NCBI RefSeq assembly: GCF_001424545.1
Contig: NZ_LMQL01000001.1
Location: forward strand, 1,198 to 65,197
Direction of reading: 5' to 3'
Source of the DNA: Ramlibacter sp. Leaf400
Lineage (GTDB): Bacteria > Pseudomonadota > Gammaproteobacteria > Burkholderiales > Burkholderiaceae_C
DNA: 64,000 nt
Shown here: positions 1 to 18,103 of the stretch, in pieces
Position numbering within the stretch: the first letter of the stretch is position 1
Layout of the letters: every line of letters starts with the position of its first letter
Notes under the pieces: generated by a model
Told to the model about the DNA's origin: nothing
Seen by the model: only the letters and a program-made list of their open reading frames with translations
The model's database searches: none
Made by a program: the position numbers and the translations under genes

Positions 1-96
<96 letters not shown>

Positions 97-112
97 GGCC
101 TCACGGCCTCGG

Positions 113-188
113 AGGGGTATAGCTCAATTGGCAGAGCGTCGGTCTCCAAAACCGAAGGTTGTAGGTTCGATTCCTACTGCCCCTGCCA
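113..188 (+). tRNA. trnW: tRNA-Trp (anticodon CCA)
   Basis: A 76-nt cloverleaf: acceptor stem AGGGGTA / TGCCCCT with one T-G wobble, D-arm with AGCTCAATTGG, anticodon loop CTCCAAA reading CCA, T-loop TTCGATT, discriminator G and an encoded CCA 3' end. It sits between tuf and secE, the usual arrangement in proteobacteria, and is probably cotranscribed with tuf. Confidence 0.97.
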
Positions 189-229
189 CCTGAGTGGCAT
201 CCCAGGCCCGCGAGGGCGCGAGAGAAATC

Positions 230-271
230 AAGCCCGTCTGAACGACGGGCTTCACCGTTTCTAGGAAACGG
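230..271 (+). terminator. Two adjacent hairpins between tRNA-Trp and secE
   Basis: AAGCCCGTC (230-238) pairs with GACGGGCTT (244-252) around a 5-nt loop. CCGTTTC (255-261) then pairs perfectly with GAAACGG (265-271) around TAG. Neither is followed by a long T tract, so they look like a weak terminator/attenuator or an RNA-processing structure separating tRNA-Trp from the secE-nusG message. Function is inferred from structure only. Confidence 0.45.
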
Positions 272-299
272 CTGGATCAAGAGCAGGAAACCGCCATTC

Positions 300-683
300 A
301 TGGCCACTTCACAGCAAGTTGAAACCGTCACCACCGGCGCCGACAAGGCCAAGCTGGGCGCCGCCGTCGCCCTGGTGATCGCCGGCATCGCGGGCTTCTA
401 CCTGCTTGGCCGCCAGGGCGCCGTCGCCCAGTGGGGCGCTCTGGTGCTGGGCCTGGCCGCGGCCTTCGTCGTCTTCATGACGTCGGAGACCGGCAAGGAG
501 TTCGCCGCCTTCGGGCGCGACGCCTGGAAGGAAGTCAAGAAGGTCGTCTGGCCCACCCGCAAGGAAGCGATCCAGATGACCGTCTACGTGTTCGGCTTCG
601 TCGTGGTCATGGCGCTGTTCCTGTGGCTGACCGACAAGACCCTCGAGTGGGTGTTCTACGACCTGATCCTGGGGTGGAAGTAA
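300..683 (+). CDS. secE: Preprotein translocase subunit SecE
   Basis: Inner-membrane subunit of the SecYEG channel that clamps SecY. At 127 aa it equals the long three-helix type of E. coli. Hydrophobic segments are at about residues 19-37, 43-60 and 93-111. The conserved cytoplasmic amphipathic stretch with WPTRKEA (84-90) precedes the last helix and is the SecE signature. It lies 3 nt before nusG, the conserved secE-nusG pair. An AGCAGGAAACC stretch upstream of the ATG supplies the ribosome-binding site. Confidence 0.97.
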   Translation: MATSQQVETVTTGADKAKLGAAVALVIAGIAGFYLLGRQGAVAQWGALVLGLAAAFVVFMTSETGKEFAAFGRDAWKEVKKVVWPTRKEAIQMTVYVFGFVVVMALFLWLTDKTLEWVFYDLILGWK

Positions 684-686
684 GAC

Positions 687-1283
687 ATGAGCGAAACCGA
701 AACGTCCCAGAACGCCGGCGAAGCGGGCGCGCCCGCCAAGCCGACCAACCCCGACCTTCGCTGGTACGTGGTGCACGCCTACTCCGGCATGGAGAAGGCC
801 GTCGAGCGCAACATCCGTGAGCGCATCAACCGCGCCGGCATGCAGGACATGTTCGGCGAGATCCTGGTGCCCACCGAGGAAGTGGTCGAGATCAAGAACG
901 GCCAGAAGCGCACTTCGGAGCGTCGCTTCTACCCCGGCTACGTGCTGGTGCAGATGGTGATGAACGACGACACCTGGCACCTGGTCAAGCACACCAACAA
1001 GGTGACCGGCTTCGTCGGCGGCGCCAAGAACCGCCCGGCCCCGATCTCCGAGGACGAGGTCGCCAAGATCCTCGGCCAGATGGAAGAGGGCGTCGAGAAG
1101 CCCCGCCACAAGGTCGAATTCGTGGTGGGCGAGTACGTGCGCGTCAAGGACGGCCCGTTCACCGACTTCAACGGCACGGTCGAGGAAGTCAACTACGAGA
1201 AGAACAAGGTGCGGGTGTCCGTCACCATCTTCGGCCGCGCCACGCCGGTCGAACTCGAGTTCAGCCAGGTCGAGAAGACCTGA
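687..1283 (+). CDS. nusG: Transcription termination/antitermination factor NusG
   Basis: RNA polymerase-associated factor that modulates pausing, Rho termination and transcription-translation coupling. The protein has 198 aa, slightly longer than E. coli (181) because of a polar N-terminal extension of about 20 residues. The NGN domain begins at [19 protein letters not shown] and a C-terminal KOW domain carries [20 protein letters not shown]. It starts 3 nt after the secE stop codon. The 154 nt after it hold a GGGCCCG...CGGGCCC hairpin and the leader of rplK. Confidence 0.97.
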   Translation: MSETETSQNAGEAGAPAKPTNPDLRWYVVHAYSGMEKAVERNIRERINRAGMQDMFGEILVPTEEVVEIKNGQKRTSERRFYPGYVLVQMVMNDDTWHLVKHTNKVTGFVGGAKNRPAPISEDEVAKILGQMEEGVEKPRHKVEFVVGEYVRVKDGPFTDFNGTVEEVNYEKNKVRVSVTIFGRATPVELEFSQVEKT

Positions 1284-1437
1284 AGCCCAGCGGGCCCGGC
1301 CACGGCGGGCCCCGAATGCCAAGTTTTCCGATCCGCGTTCACCAGCTCGCGCGGGTTTCAAGAAGTCGAGCTGTCAACCCCGGGGAGCCGAGGTCCTTGT
1401 GACCGAGGCGCTAGAACCCGCAAGGAGTACCTGAACC

Positions 1438-1869
1438 ATGGCGAAGAAAATCGTCGGTTTTGTCAAGCTGCAAGTGCCGGCTGGCAAGGCCAACCCGTCG
1501 CCCCCGATCGGCCCCGCGCTGGGCCAGCGCGGCCTGAACATCATGGAGTTCTGCAAGGCGTTCAACGCGCAGACCCAGGGTGTCGAGCCGGGCCTGCCGC
1601 TGCCGGTGGTGATCACCGCCTACGCGGACAAGAGCTTCACCTTCATCATCAAGACCCCCCCGGCCACGACGCTGATCAAGAAGGCGATCAAGCTGGACAA
1701 GGGTTCGGCCAAGCCGCACAGCGACAAGGTCGGCAAGATCACCCGGGCCCAGCTCGAGGAGATCGCCAAGACCAAGCTGAAGGACATGAACGCGGCCTCG
1801 ATCGACGCCGCCGTCAAGACGCTGGCCGGCTCTGCCCGTTCGATGGGCGTCACCGTGGAGGGCGTGTAA
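1438..1869 (+). CDS. rplK: 50S ribosomal protein L11
   Basis: L11 of the large-subunit GTPase-associated centre, 143 aa (E. coli 142). Recognisable features are the N-terminal [20 protein letters not shown], the PPIGPALGQ(R)G loop of the thiostrepton-binding domain, and the C-terminal 23S-RNA-binding half with GSARSMG. A GCAAGGAGTACCTGAACC leader gives a clear AAGGAG site. It abuts rplA with no gap (TAA then ATG). In E. coli this pair is autoregulated by L1 binding in the leader; 1284-1437 is the place to look here. Confidence 0.98.
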   Translation: MAKKIVGFVKLQVPAGKANPSPPIGPALGQRGLNIMEFCKAFNAQTQGVEPGLPLPVVITAYADKSFTFIIKTPPATTLIKKAIKLDKGSAKPHSDKVGKITRAQLEEIAKTKLKDMNAASIDAAVKTLAGSARSMGVTVEGV

Positions 1870-2577
<708 letters not shown>

Positions 2578-2883
2578 CAATGACGAGGTGCCGGACCAAG
2601 AGCGCGTAGCGCGTTGCTCGGGCACCTCTGACTATCGGCCGTGCCGAAAGGCGCGGCCGGCGTGGTGGGCTGCCGGCCCGCGAGGAACCGGCAGGCCATC
2701 CAAGACCGTTGGTGCGGGGCGACCCGCTTAATGGCAGGAATGGAGGTTCGCCTCCAAATCCCGTCGCCAACGCAGATGGCGATCCCGCCGAGATGGAGTT
2801 GGAAGATTCCTCGAGGTTTGGTCGCTGAAGGAAAGGCGTGCCGCGAAGGTGGAAACCCCAGCGGCGCATTTAAGGAGTAGACC
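2578..2883 (+). promoter_or_regulatory. rplJ (L10) leader region
   Basis: A 306-nt gene-free interval between rplA and rplJ. It begins with a hairpin (2585-2628), then holds GC-rich paired segments (for example GCCGGCCCGCGAGGAACCGGC and GGAGGTTCGCCTCC) and ends with the ribosome-binding site TTTAAGGAG. In proteobacteria this is where the rplJL promoter and the structured leader bound by the L10-L7/L12 complex lie. Length and position fit, but I have not matched it to the L10-leader consensus base by base. Confidence 0.6.
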
Positions 2884-3384
2884 TTGAGTCTGAATCGCAG
2901 TGAGAAAGAAGCGGTCATTGAAGAAGTGACCGGCCTCGCCGCTAAAGCTCAAACGCTGGTGATGGCGGAATACCGCGGCATCACGGTCGCCGACATGACG
3001 AAGCTGCGCAACGAAGCGCGCAAGCAGGGTGTCAGCCTGAGTGTTCTGAAGAACACCCTGGCTCGCCGTGCGGTTGCGGGCAGCCAGTTCGAAGTCGTCG
3101 GTGACCAGATGACCGGTCCGCTGATCTACGGCTTCTCCGTGGACGCTGTGGCCGCCGCCAAGGTGGTGGCCGACTTCGCGAAGACCAACGACAAGCTGGT
3201 CATTCGCGCGGGCGCGTTCGCGGGCAAGGCCCTGGATGTCAACGGCGTGAAGCAGCTGGCCAGCATTCCGAGCAAGGAAGTGCTGTTGGCCCAGCTGTGC
3301 GGGCTGTTGATGTCGCCGATCTCCCGCACCGCCGTGGTGCTGGGCGCGCTGGCGACCAAGAAAGGCGAGGCGGCGGCTGCCTGA
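2884..3384 (+). CDS. rplJ: 50S ribosomal protein L10
   Basis: L10 anchors L7/L12 dimers at the ribosome stalk. 166 aa (E. coli 165). The start is TTG, chosen because [14 protein letters not shown] is the family N-terminus, TTTAAGGAG sits just upstream, and no ATG fits. Conserved [13 protein letters not shown] follows, and the C-terminal helix binds L12. The leader upstream suggests autogenous control. The weak TTG start could help match L10 to the fourfold larger L7/L12 demand. Confidence 0.97.
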   Translation: MSLNRSEKEAVIEEVTGLAAKAQTLVMAEYRGITVADMTKLRNEARKQGVSLSVLKNTLARRAVAGSQFEVVGDQMTGPLIYGFSVDAVAAAKVVADFAKTNDKLVIRAGAFAGKALDVNGVKQLASIPSKEVLLAQLCGLLMSPISRTAVVLGALATKKGEAAAA

Positions 3385-3431
3385 GCGGCAGGCGTCCCCC
3401 ACGTAACCCAACTCATTTCTAGGAACGAAAA

Positions 3432-3815
<384 letters not shown>

Positions 3816-3824
3816 TCGACCCCG

Positions 3825-3869
3825 GCACCGGAGGCTGGACGGCTCGAAAGGGCCTCCAGCCTTTGGTGC
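3825..3869 (+). terminator. Long hairpin between rplL and rpoB (attenuator or RNase III site)
   Basis: GCACCGGAGGCTGGA (3825-3839) pairs over 15 bp, with two G-U pairs, with TCCAGCCTTTGGTGC (3855-3869) around a 15-nt loop. It is followed by TTCTTGG. In E. coli the same interval holds a partial terminator and an RNase III site that set the ratio of ribosomal protein to polymerase synthesis. The role here is inferred from position and pairing. The rest of 3816-4097 shows no gene. Confidence 0.65.
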
Positions 3870-4097
3870 TTCTTGGAGGGTGGCGTGAACGCACCCGAAA
3901 GCCCTGGGACAATCGCGGGTTCCCCCCAGAGTTTTCGAGTGTCTTCTGACCCCGACTGCAGAAGATGCCTTGGTTCGGGCCGTGTGCAATGCACGGCCGT
4001 CCGCCATGGTTGGTAGTGGCCAACCCGCCAAGCAACGCCGGTCCCATCCGCGGGCCCGGCTAGTCAGTTGCGCAAGAGCTCATAGCCCGGAGATCTC

Positions 4098-8210
<4,113 letters not shown>

Positions 8211-8228
8211 TAGGGAAGGATTGAGTCA

Positions 8229-12455
<4,227 letters not shown>

Positions 12456-12478
12456 GCGGCGCGCTTCACTAAACTAGG

Positions 12479-12512
12479 CGCCCCACCCGTGAAAGCGGGT
12501 GGGGCGTTTTCC
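12479..12512 (+). terminator. Rho-independent terminator of the rpoBC operon
   Basis: CGCCCCACCCG (12479-12489) pairs perfectly over 11 bp with CGGGTGGGGCG (12496-12506) around TGAAAG and is followed by TTTTCCTTT. It begins 23 nt after the rpoC stop. The hairpin lies just before the next gene, so the longer upstream reading frame at 12499 is not a credible start for that gene. Confidence 0.92.
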
Positions 12513-12537
12513 TTTCTACCGCCGACTCGAAAGCCCG

Positions 12538-13122
12538 ATGTCCTCCACGCTCGTCTCCTGGGTCGCCACGGCCGTCCTGCTGTTCTGGGCGGTGGGCGCC
12601 TACAACCGGCTGGTGCGCCTGCGCGGCGAAGCCAACTCGGCCTTTGCCGCGCTCGATGCGGAACTGGCGCGCCAGGTGCAGCTGGTGGGCCAGCTGCTGC
12701 CCGAGGACGGCGACCACCCGGCTTCGGTGTTCGACGGCATCGGCGGCTCTTTCTGGGGCGGGCTGCAGGGCGCGGCGGCGCAGCTGGAAGCCACGCTCGC
12801 GTCGGCCCGCCAGAAGCCCCTGGAGCCCGAGCGCATCGCGGCGCTCGCGGCCGCGCAGTCGGTGCTGGCCACCGCCTGGGAGCGCGCCGAGCGTGACGAC
12901 GCGCACGACCTCGCGGGACCGCGCCTGCCCGACACGCTCACGGACACTCGCGCGCACATGACGGCACAGTGCATCGCCGGCGCCGAGAGATTCACCCAGG
13001 CCGTGCAGCGGTACAACCACGCCATCGGCCAGTTCCCGGCCGTGCTGCTGGCCTGGCTGTTCGGCTTCAAGCCCGGCCGCGGGCTGGAAGCGATGCCCAT
13101 GGCCAGGGGACCCGCCACTTGA
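12538..13122 (+). CDS. LemA family protein
   Basis: 194 aa, starting at the ATG after the terminator (MSSTLVSWVATAVLLFWAVG). One N-terminal membrane segment (about 4-22) leads into YNRLVRLRGEANSAFAALDAE, the LemA opening motif. A helical domain follows, ending in VQRYNHAIGQFPAVLLAWLF and GF, the LemA closing motif. LemA proteins are membrane-anchored four-helix proteins of unclear role. The inserted stretch with GGIGGSFWGGLQG is longer than in short LemA proteins. The stop overlaps the TTG start of rsmB. Confidence 0.8.
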   Translation: MSSTLVSWVATAVLLFWAVGAYNRLVRLRGEANSAFAALDAELARQVQLVGQLLPEDGDHPASVFDGIGGSFWGGLQGAAAQLEATLASARQKPLEPERIAALAAAQSVLATAWERAERDDAHDLAGPRLPDTLTDTRAHMTAQCIAGAERFTQAVQRYNHAIGQFPAVLLAWLFGFKPGRGLEAMPMARGPAT

Positions 13123-14471
13123 ACCCTTCGCACGACGGCGCCATCCCGCTGTGGCGACAGCTCATCGCGGCGGCGTCGGTCGTGCTTGCGGTGCGCGGCG
13201 GCGAATCCGCCACGCCCGCCATCGCGCGCATCGCGCCCGAGCTGCGCGCCGCCGCGCAGGCCCTGGCCTTCCACGCCCTGCGCCAGCTCGGACGCGCCGA
13301 CGCGCTGCGCAAGCAGCTTGCGAAACGCCCACCGCCGCCCGAGGCCGACGCGCTGCTGTGCACGGCCCTGGCCCTGTGCTGGGACCCGAGCAACGCGCCC
13401 TACGAACCGTTCACCCTGGTGGACCAGGCGGTGGAAGCGGCCAAGCGCTCGCCGGCCACCGCCGCGCAGTCGGGCTTCCTCAACGCGTGCCTGCGCCGCT
13501 TCCTGCGCGAGCGCGATGCCCTGGTCGCGGCGACGGACCGCGATCCCGTGGCGCGGTGGAACCACCCGCGCTGGTGGATCGACCGGCTTCGCCAGGACCA
13601 CCCACAGCACTGGCAGGCGATCCTCGCCGCCAACAACACGGCGGCGCCGATGACGCTGCGCGTGAACGTGCGTCGCGCCAACCGCGGGCAGTTGCTGCAG
13701 CAGTGGGCCGCCGAGGGCATCGAGGGCGTGCCGGTCGGCGAGGCCGGCATCGTGCTGGCGCGGCCTCGCCCCGTGCATGCGCTGCCGGGCTTCGACCCGG
13801 GCTGGGTCTCCGTCCAGGACGCTGCCGCGCAGCTCGCCGCTGCGCTGCTGCTGGAAGAGCTGGAGCCGACGCCCGGGCAACCGCTGCGGCTGCTCGACGC
13901 CTGCGCGGCGCCCGGTGGCAAGACCGCGCACCTGCTGGAGCGCGTTGATGCCGAACTCACCGCGCTGGACGTCGATCCGCAGCGCTGCGACCGCATCCAT
14001 GAAACGCTGCAGCGGCTGGGGCTGCAGGCCCAGGTGGTGGCGGCCGACGCCGCCGACGTCGGGCGCTGGTGGGACGGGCGGCCCTTCGACGGGATCCTGC
14101 TGGACGCGCCCTGCACCGCGTCGGGCATCGTGCGCCGTCACCCTGACGTGCGCTGGCTGCGCCGCCCCGGCGACATCGACACGCTGGCCGCGCAGCAGCG
14201 CCGCCTGCTCGACGCGCTGTGGCCGCTGGTGCGGCCCGGCGGGCGCCTGCTGTACTGCACCTGCTCGGTCTTTCTCGAGGAGGGCCAGCACCGCGTCGAA
14301 GCGTTTGTTGCACACAACAATGAGGCCGTTTTGCGGCCCGGCCCCGGGCATTTGCGACCGCAAGCCGGGGCGGGGCAGGAGCCCCTCCGGGACAATCTTG
14401 CAGGTGACCACGACGGTTTCTTCTATGCCGCGCTGGACAAGCGCGCGGATGCTGCGTCGCCGCTGGCTTGA
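13119..14471 (+). CDS. rsmB: 16S rRNA (cytosine-967-C5)-methyltransferase RsmB
   Basis: SAM-dependent m5C methyltransferase of 16S rRNA, 450 aa. An N-terminal NusB-like RNA-binding domain precedes a Rossmann domain with the SAM loop LLDACAAPGGKT (about residue 256 on). The releasing cysteine is C332 in DAPCTASG and the nucleophile is C382 in YCTCS. I chose the TTG at 13119 because it overlaps the upstream stop (TTGA) and gives a family-like N-terminus. A longer frame reaches back to 12969 inside the LemA gene and is unlikely. Confidence 0.9.
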   Translation: MNPSHDGAIPLWRQLIAAASVVLAVRGGESATPAIARIAPELRAAAQALAFHALRQLGRADALRKQLAKRPPPPEADALLCTALALCWDPSNAPYEPFTLVDQAVEAAKRSPATAAQSGFLNACLRRFLRERDALVAATDRDPVARWNHPRWWIDRLRQDHPQHWQAILAANNTAAPMTLRVNVRRANRGQLLQQWAAEGIEGVPVGEAGIVLARPRPVHALPGFDPGWVSVQDAAAQLAAALLLEELEPTPGQPLRLLDACAAPGGKTAHLLERVDAELTALDVDPQRCDRIHETLQRLGLQAQVVAADAADVGRWWDGRPFDGILLDAPCTASGIVRRHPDVRWLRRPGDIDTLAAQQRRLLDALWPLVRPGGRLLYCTCSVFLEEGQHRVEAFVAHNNEAVLRPGPGHLRPQAGAGQEPLRDNLAGDHDGFFYAALDKRADAASPLA

Positions 14472-15051
14472 GCGCTGCGTCTGCTGGCTCGCGGCGGTGC
14501 TGCTGCTGGCCGCGCCGGCGTGGGTGCGCGCCCAGGGCGCCGAGGTCACCCAACTGCGCCTGGAACGCACCGAAGAAGGCGTGCTGCTCAGCGCGAGCGT
14601 CGGCTTCGAGCTGCCGCCCGCGGTGGAGGACGCGCTGCTCAAGGGCATCCCCATGTTCTTCGTGGCGGACGCCTCGCTCCTTCGCGACCGCTGGTACTGG
14701 TACGACAAGCACATAGCGGGCGGCTCGCGCCACATGCGGCTGTCCTACCAGCCGCTCACGCGCCGCTGGCGGTTGCAGGTCTCGCCGACGCCGATCGGCA
14801 GCTCGGGCCTGGCGCTGGGCCAGAGCTTCGACACCCAGGAAGAGGCGCTCGCGGCCGTGCGCCACATCTCGCGCTGGAAGATCGCCGAGCTGTCGGACCT
14901 GGAGCCGGACGCCAAGTACAGCGTGGACTTCCGCTTCCGGCTGGACGTCTCGCAGCTGCCCCGGCCCTTCCAGATCGGCGCGGTCGGCCAGTCCGACTGG
15001 AACATCGTGGCCGGTCGCAACCAGCGCCTCGCGCTGGAGAACGGCCGGTGA
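14449..15051 (+). CDS. DUF4390 exported protein
   Basis: 200 aa with a clear signal peptide (MLRRRWLERCVCWLAAVLLL, cleavage probably after VRAQ). The mature protein looks beta-rich, with no enzyme motif I recognise. Its pattern (LRLERTEEGVLLSASVGFEL, then RDRWYWYDKH) is that of the DUF4390 family, which in betaproteobacteria sits between rsmB and the ntrY-type kinase gene. The start overlaps rsmB by 23 nt; ATG 14425 in the same frame is an alternative. The linkage suggests a role with the NtrY-like sensor, which is inference. Confidence 0.75.
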   Translation: MLRRRWLERCVCWLAAVLLLAAPAWVRAQGAEVTQLRLERTEEGVLLSASVGFELPPAVEDALLKGIPMFFVADASLLRDRWYWYDKHIAGGSRHMRLSYQPLTRRWRLQVSPTPIGSSGLALGQSFDTQEEALAAVRHISRWKIAELSDLEPDAKYSVDFRFRLDVSQLPRPFQIGAVGQSDWNIVAGRNQRLALENGR

Positions 15052-17333
15052 TCACGCCGCTGGAAGTCTCGGCCGAGCCGAAGCCCACCTTCGGCAGCCG
15101 GCGAGCCGTGCGCTGGGCCCTGCTGGTCGGCGCCGCGGTGATGATCGCCATCGCGATCGTGCTGATGTTCCTGCTCACGCAGGCCACCGGCAACCGCGAG
15201 CTGTACGAGCGCAACTACGGCCGCCTGTTCGCCGTGAACATGGTGGTGGCCGGGTTGCTGCTGCTGGTGATCGGCTGGGTCGCGGTGCGGCTCACCTCGC
15301 GCGTGCGGCGCGGCAAGTTCGGCAGCAGGCTGCTGGTCAAGCTGGCGGCCATCTTCGCGCTGGTGGGGTTCGTTCCCGGCCTGCTGATCTACGTGGTGTC
15401 CTACCAGTTCGTCTCGCGCTCGATCGAGAGCTGGTTCGACGTCAAGGTGGAAGGCGCGCTGGACGCGGGCCTCAGCCTGGGACGCTCCACGCTGGACACC
15501 CTCGCGAATGACCTGGCCAACAAGACGCGCGTCGCCGCGGCGCAACTGGCCGAGGTGCCGGACACCTCCGCCGCGCTGGCCCTGGACCGCCTGCGCGAGC
15601 CGCTGTCGGCCAACGACCTGATCCTGTGGAGCGGCAGCGGCCAGCTGGTCGCCAGCGCCGGCCAGTCGCGCCTGCTGCTCAGCCCCGAGCGGCCCACGGT
15701 GCAGCAGATCCGCAGGGTGCGGGCGCAGCGCTCGATGGCGGTGGTGGAGGGCCTGGAAGACCCCGGCTCGACCAGCCAGGCCCGCATCAAGGCCCTGGCC
15801 ATCGTGCCCGGCCCGGGGCTCGGCCTGCTGGCGGAGCCGCGCGTGCTGCAGGTGACGCAGAGCCTGCCGCCCACGCTGGTGGCCAACGCCATCGCGGTGC
15901 AGGAGGCCTACCGCGAGTACCAGGAGCGTGCGCTGGCCCGCGACGGCCTGCGGCGCATGTACATCGGCACGCTCACGCTCAGCCTGTTCCTGGCGGTGTT
16001 CGGCGCCATCTTCCTGGCCGTCATCCTGGGCAACCAGCTGGCGCGGCCGCTGCTGCTGCTGGCCGCAGGCGTGCGCGAAGTGGCCGCCGGCGACCTGTCG
16101 CCCAAGCCGGTGCTGCTGGGCAAGGACGAGCTCGGCGGCCTGACGCGATCCTTCGCCGAGATGACTCAGCAGCTGGCCGACGCGCGCGCTGCCGTGGAAT
16201 TGAGCATGGGGCAGGTCAACGCCGCGCGGACGCACCTGCAGACCATCCTGGACAACCTGACCGCCGGCGTGATCGTGCTGGACGAACAGGGACGCATCGA
16301 GACCTCCAACCCGGGCGCCACGCGCATCCTGCGCATCCCGCTCGCGGCCCACGAAGGGCGGCCGCTGGCGGAGGTGCCGGGGCTGGAGACCTTCGGGGCC
16401 GCCGTGCAGACGCAGTTCGACGACTACATGAACGACCGCCTGCAGCACGGCCTGGACCACTGGCAGCAGTCTTTCGAGCTGGCGCCGGTGCAGGGTGGGG
16501 CGGCGGCGCAGGGCAGCGCGATCACGCTGGTGGCCCGCGGCGCGGAGATGCCCTCCGAACAGCCTGGGGGCCAGCCGGCCCGCCTGCTGGTGTTCGACGA
16601 CATCTCGGAGATCGTCTCGGCCCAGCGCGCGCAGGCCTGGGGCGAGGTCGCGCGGCGGCTGGCGCACGAGATCAAGAACCCGCTCACGCCGATCCAGCTG
16701 TCGGCCGAGCGCCTGGCCCACAAGCTGGGCGACAAGGTGGCCGAGCCCGAGCGCGCGATCCTGCGCAAGTCGGTGCAGACCATCGTGGACCAGGTCGACG
16801 CGATGAAGCGGCTGGTCAACGAATTCCGCGATTACGCGCGCCTGCCCGCGGCCGAGCTCAAGCCGATCGACCTCAACGGCCTGGTGAACGACGTGCTGCA
16901 CCTCTACGTGCGCGAGGGCGAACCGGGCCCGGGCTCGCAGGTGCCGGTGCGCGCCGAGCTGGACGCCACCTGCCCGAAGATCCTGGGCGATCCCCAGCAG
17001 TTGCGCCAGGTCATCCACAACCTGCTGCAGAACGCGCAGGATGCGACCGAGGGCTCCGCGCGCAAGGAAGTGCTGATCCGCACCCAGTGGAACGAGGCCA
17101 ACCGGCGCGTGCGGCTGGTGGTGCGCGACAGCGGCACTGGCTTCCCCGAGCACATCCTCAAGCGCGCCTTCGAGCCCTACGTCACGACCAAGGACCGGGG
17201 CACGGGGCTCGGCCTTGCGGTGGTCAAGAAGATTGCGGACGAGCATGGGGCTCGCATCGATGTGAAGAACCGGGTGGAGGACGGAGTGATTGCGGGGGCG
17301 CAAGTCTCGCTATCATTCGCGGTTGCAGCCTGA
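15048..17333 (+). CDS. ntrY: NtrY-like sensor histidine kinase
   Basis: 761 aa membrane kinase. Start is GTG 15048, overlapping the upstream stop as GTGA. Order: membrane segments at about 25-45, 63-83 and 100-125, an extracytoplasmic region, another membrane helix near 305-330 (TLTLSLFLAVFGAIFLAVIL), HAMP, a PAS-like segment (TILDNLTAGVIVLDEQGRIE), then HisKA with phospho-acceptor H540 in RRLAHEIKNPLTPIQ. The ATPase domain has N-box HNLLQNAQDA and G-boxes RDSGTGFP and GTGLGLAVVKK. This is the NtrY/RocS-type layout; the stimulus is unknown. The response regulator follows. Confidence 0.88.
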   Translation: MITPLEVSAEPKPTFGSRRAVRWALLVGAAVMIAIAIVLMFLLTQATGNRELYERNYGRLFAVNMVVAGLLLLVIGWVAVRLTSRVRRGKFGSRLLVKLAAIFALVGFVPGLLIYVVSYQFVSRSIESWFDVKVEGALDAGLSLGRSTLDTLANDLANKTRVAAAQLAEVPDTSAALALDRLREPLSANDLILWSGSGQLVASAGQSRLLLSPERPTVQQIRRVRAQRSMAVVEGLEDPGSTSQARIKALAIVPGPGLGLLAEPRVLQVTQSLPPTLVANAIAVQEAYREYQERALARDGLRRMYIGTLTLSLFLAVFGAIFLAVILGNQLARPLLLLAAGVREVAAGDLSPKPVLLGKDELGGLTRSFAEMTQQLADARAAVELSMGQVNAARTHLQTILDNLTAGVIVLDEQGRIETSNPGATRILRIPLAAHEGRPLAEVPGLETFGAAVQTQFDDYMNDRLQHGLDHWQQSFELAPVQGGAAAQGSAITLVARGAEMPSEQPGGQPARLLVFDDISEIVSAQRAQAWGEVARRLAHEIKNPLTPIQLSAERLAHKLGDKVAEPERAILRKSVQTIVDQVDAMKRLVNEFRDYARLPAAELKPIDLNGLVNDVLHLYVREGEPGPGSQVPVRAELDATCPKILGDPQQLRQVIHNLLQNAQDATEGSARKEVLIRTQWNEANRRVRLVVRDSGTGFPEHILKRAFEPYVTTKDRGTGLGLAVVKKIADEHGARIDVKNRVEDGVIAGAQVSLSFAVAA

Positions 17334-17376
17334 CAACAACCTGCTGAGAGCCGCGCCGGCTACAGCAATCGAGAAC

Positions 17377-18084
17377 ATGGCAAACATACTGGTGGTCGAC
17401 GACGAACTGGGTATCCGCGACCTGCTCTCGGAAATCCTCAACGACGAAGGACACAACGTCGAACTGGCGCAGAACGCTGCACAAGCCCGATCCGCACGGG
17501 CACGCGCCCGCCCCGACCTCGTGCTGCTGGACATCTGGATGCCGGACACCGACGGCGTCACGCTGCTCAAGGAGTGGTCCAGCACCGGCCAGCTCACGAT
17601 GCCGGTGATCATGATGAGCGGTCACGCCACCATCGAGACCGCGGTGGAGGCAACGAAGATCGGCGCGCAGTCGTTCCTCGAGAAGCCGATCACGATGCAG
17701 AAGCTGCTCAAGGCCGTCGAGGGCGCGCTCACGCGCGAGACGCCTGGCAATGCCGGCATCCGGCCCAAGCCCGGTCCCGGCTACGTGAGCACGCCCATCC
17801 CGCCGATGGCCGAACTCACCGTCGAAGCCGCGATGACCGGCGGTCAGACCATCCCCGCGCCGGTGGAGATGGGCCCGCAGGCGCGCCAGACGTTCGAGCT
17901 GGACAAGCCCCTGCGCGACGCGCGCGACGAGTTCGAGAAGAGTTACTTCGAGTTCCACCTCGCCAAGGAGGGCGGCTCCATGACCCGCGTGGCCGAGAAG
18001 ACCGGCCTGGAGCGCACCCACCTGTACCGCAAGCTCAAGCAGCTCGGCGTCGACCTCTCCCGAGGCAAGCGAAGCGCCGGCTAG
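17377..18084 (+). CDS. NtrX-like response regulator lacking the AAA+ domain
   Basis: 235 aa. The receiver domain begins MANILVVDDELGIRDLLSEI, with acidic pocket D8/D9, phospho-acceptor D52 in LLDIWMPDTDG and the conserved K in FLEKPI. After a Pro/Gly-rich linker (about 125-165) comes a Fis-type helix-turn-helix, SMTRVAEKTGLERTHLYRKL. Classical NtrX (about 450 aa) has a sigma-54-activating ATPase between these parts; here it is missing and the C-terminal segment (LRDARDEFEKSYFEFHL) joins the receiver directly. It therefore should act without sigma-54 ATPase activity. The ATG was chosen for the receiver start; GAGAAC lies just upstream. Confidence 0.88.
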   Translation: MANILVVDDELGIRDLLSEILNDEGHNVELAQNAAQARSARARARPDLVLLDIWMPDTDGVTLLKEWSSTGQLTMPVIMMSGHATIETAVEATKIGAQSFLEKPITMQKLLKAVEGALTRETPGNAGIRPKPGPGYVSTPIPPMAELTVEAAMTGGQTIPAPVEMGPQARQTFELDKPLRDARDEFEKSYFEFHLAKEGGSMTRVAEKTGLERTHLYRKLKQLGVDLSRGKRSAG

Positions 18085-18086
18085 GC

Positions 18087-18092
18087 TATAAT
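18087..18092 (+). promoter_or_regulatory. -10 element of the tRNA-Phe promoter
   Basis: TATAAT 12 nt before the mature tRNA-Phe 5' end, just after the ntrX-like stop, followed by a GC-rich discriminator. No good -35 box is seen 17 nt upstream, where the sequence is still coding. Confidence 0.65.
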
Positions 18093-18103
18093 TGCCGGCT
18101 CAC

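Noticed and set aside
12499..12540. Upstream start for the LemA-family gene
   Set aside because: It would begin within the rpoC terminator hairpin; the ATG at 12538 gives the proper LemA N-terminus.
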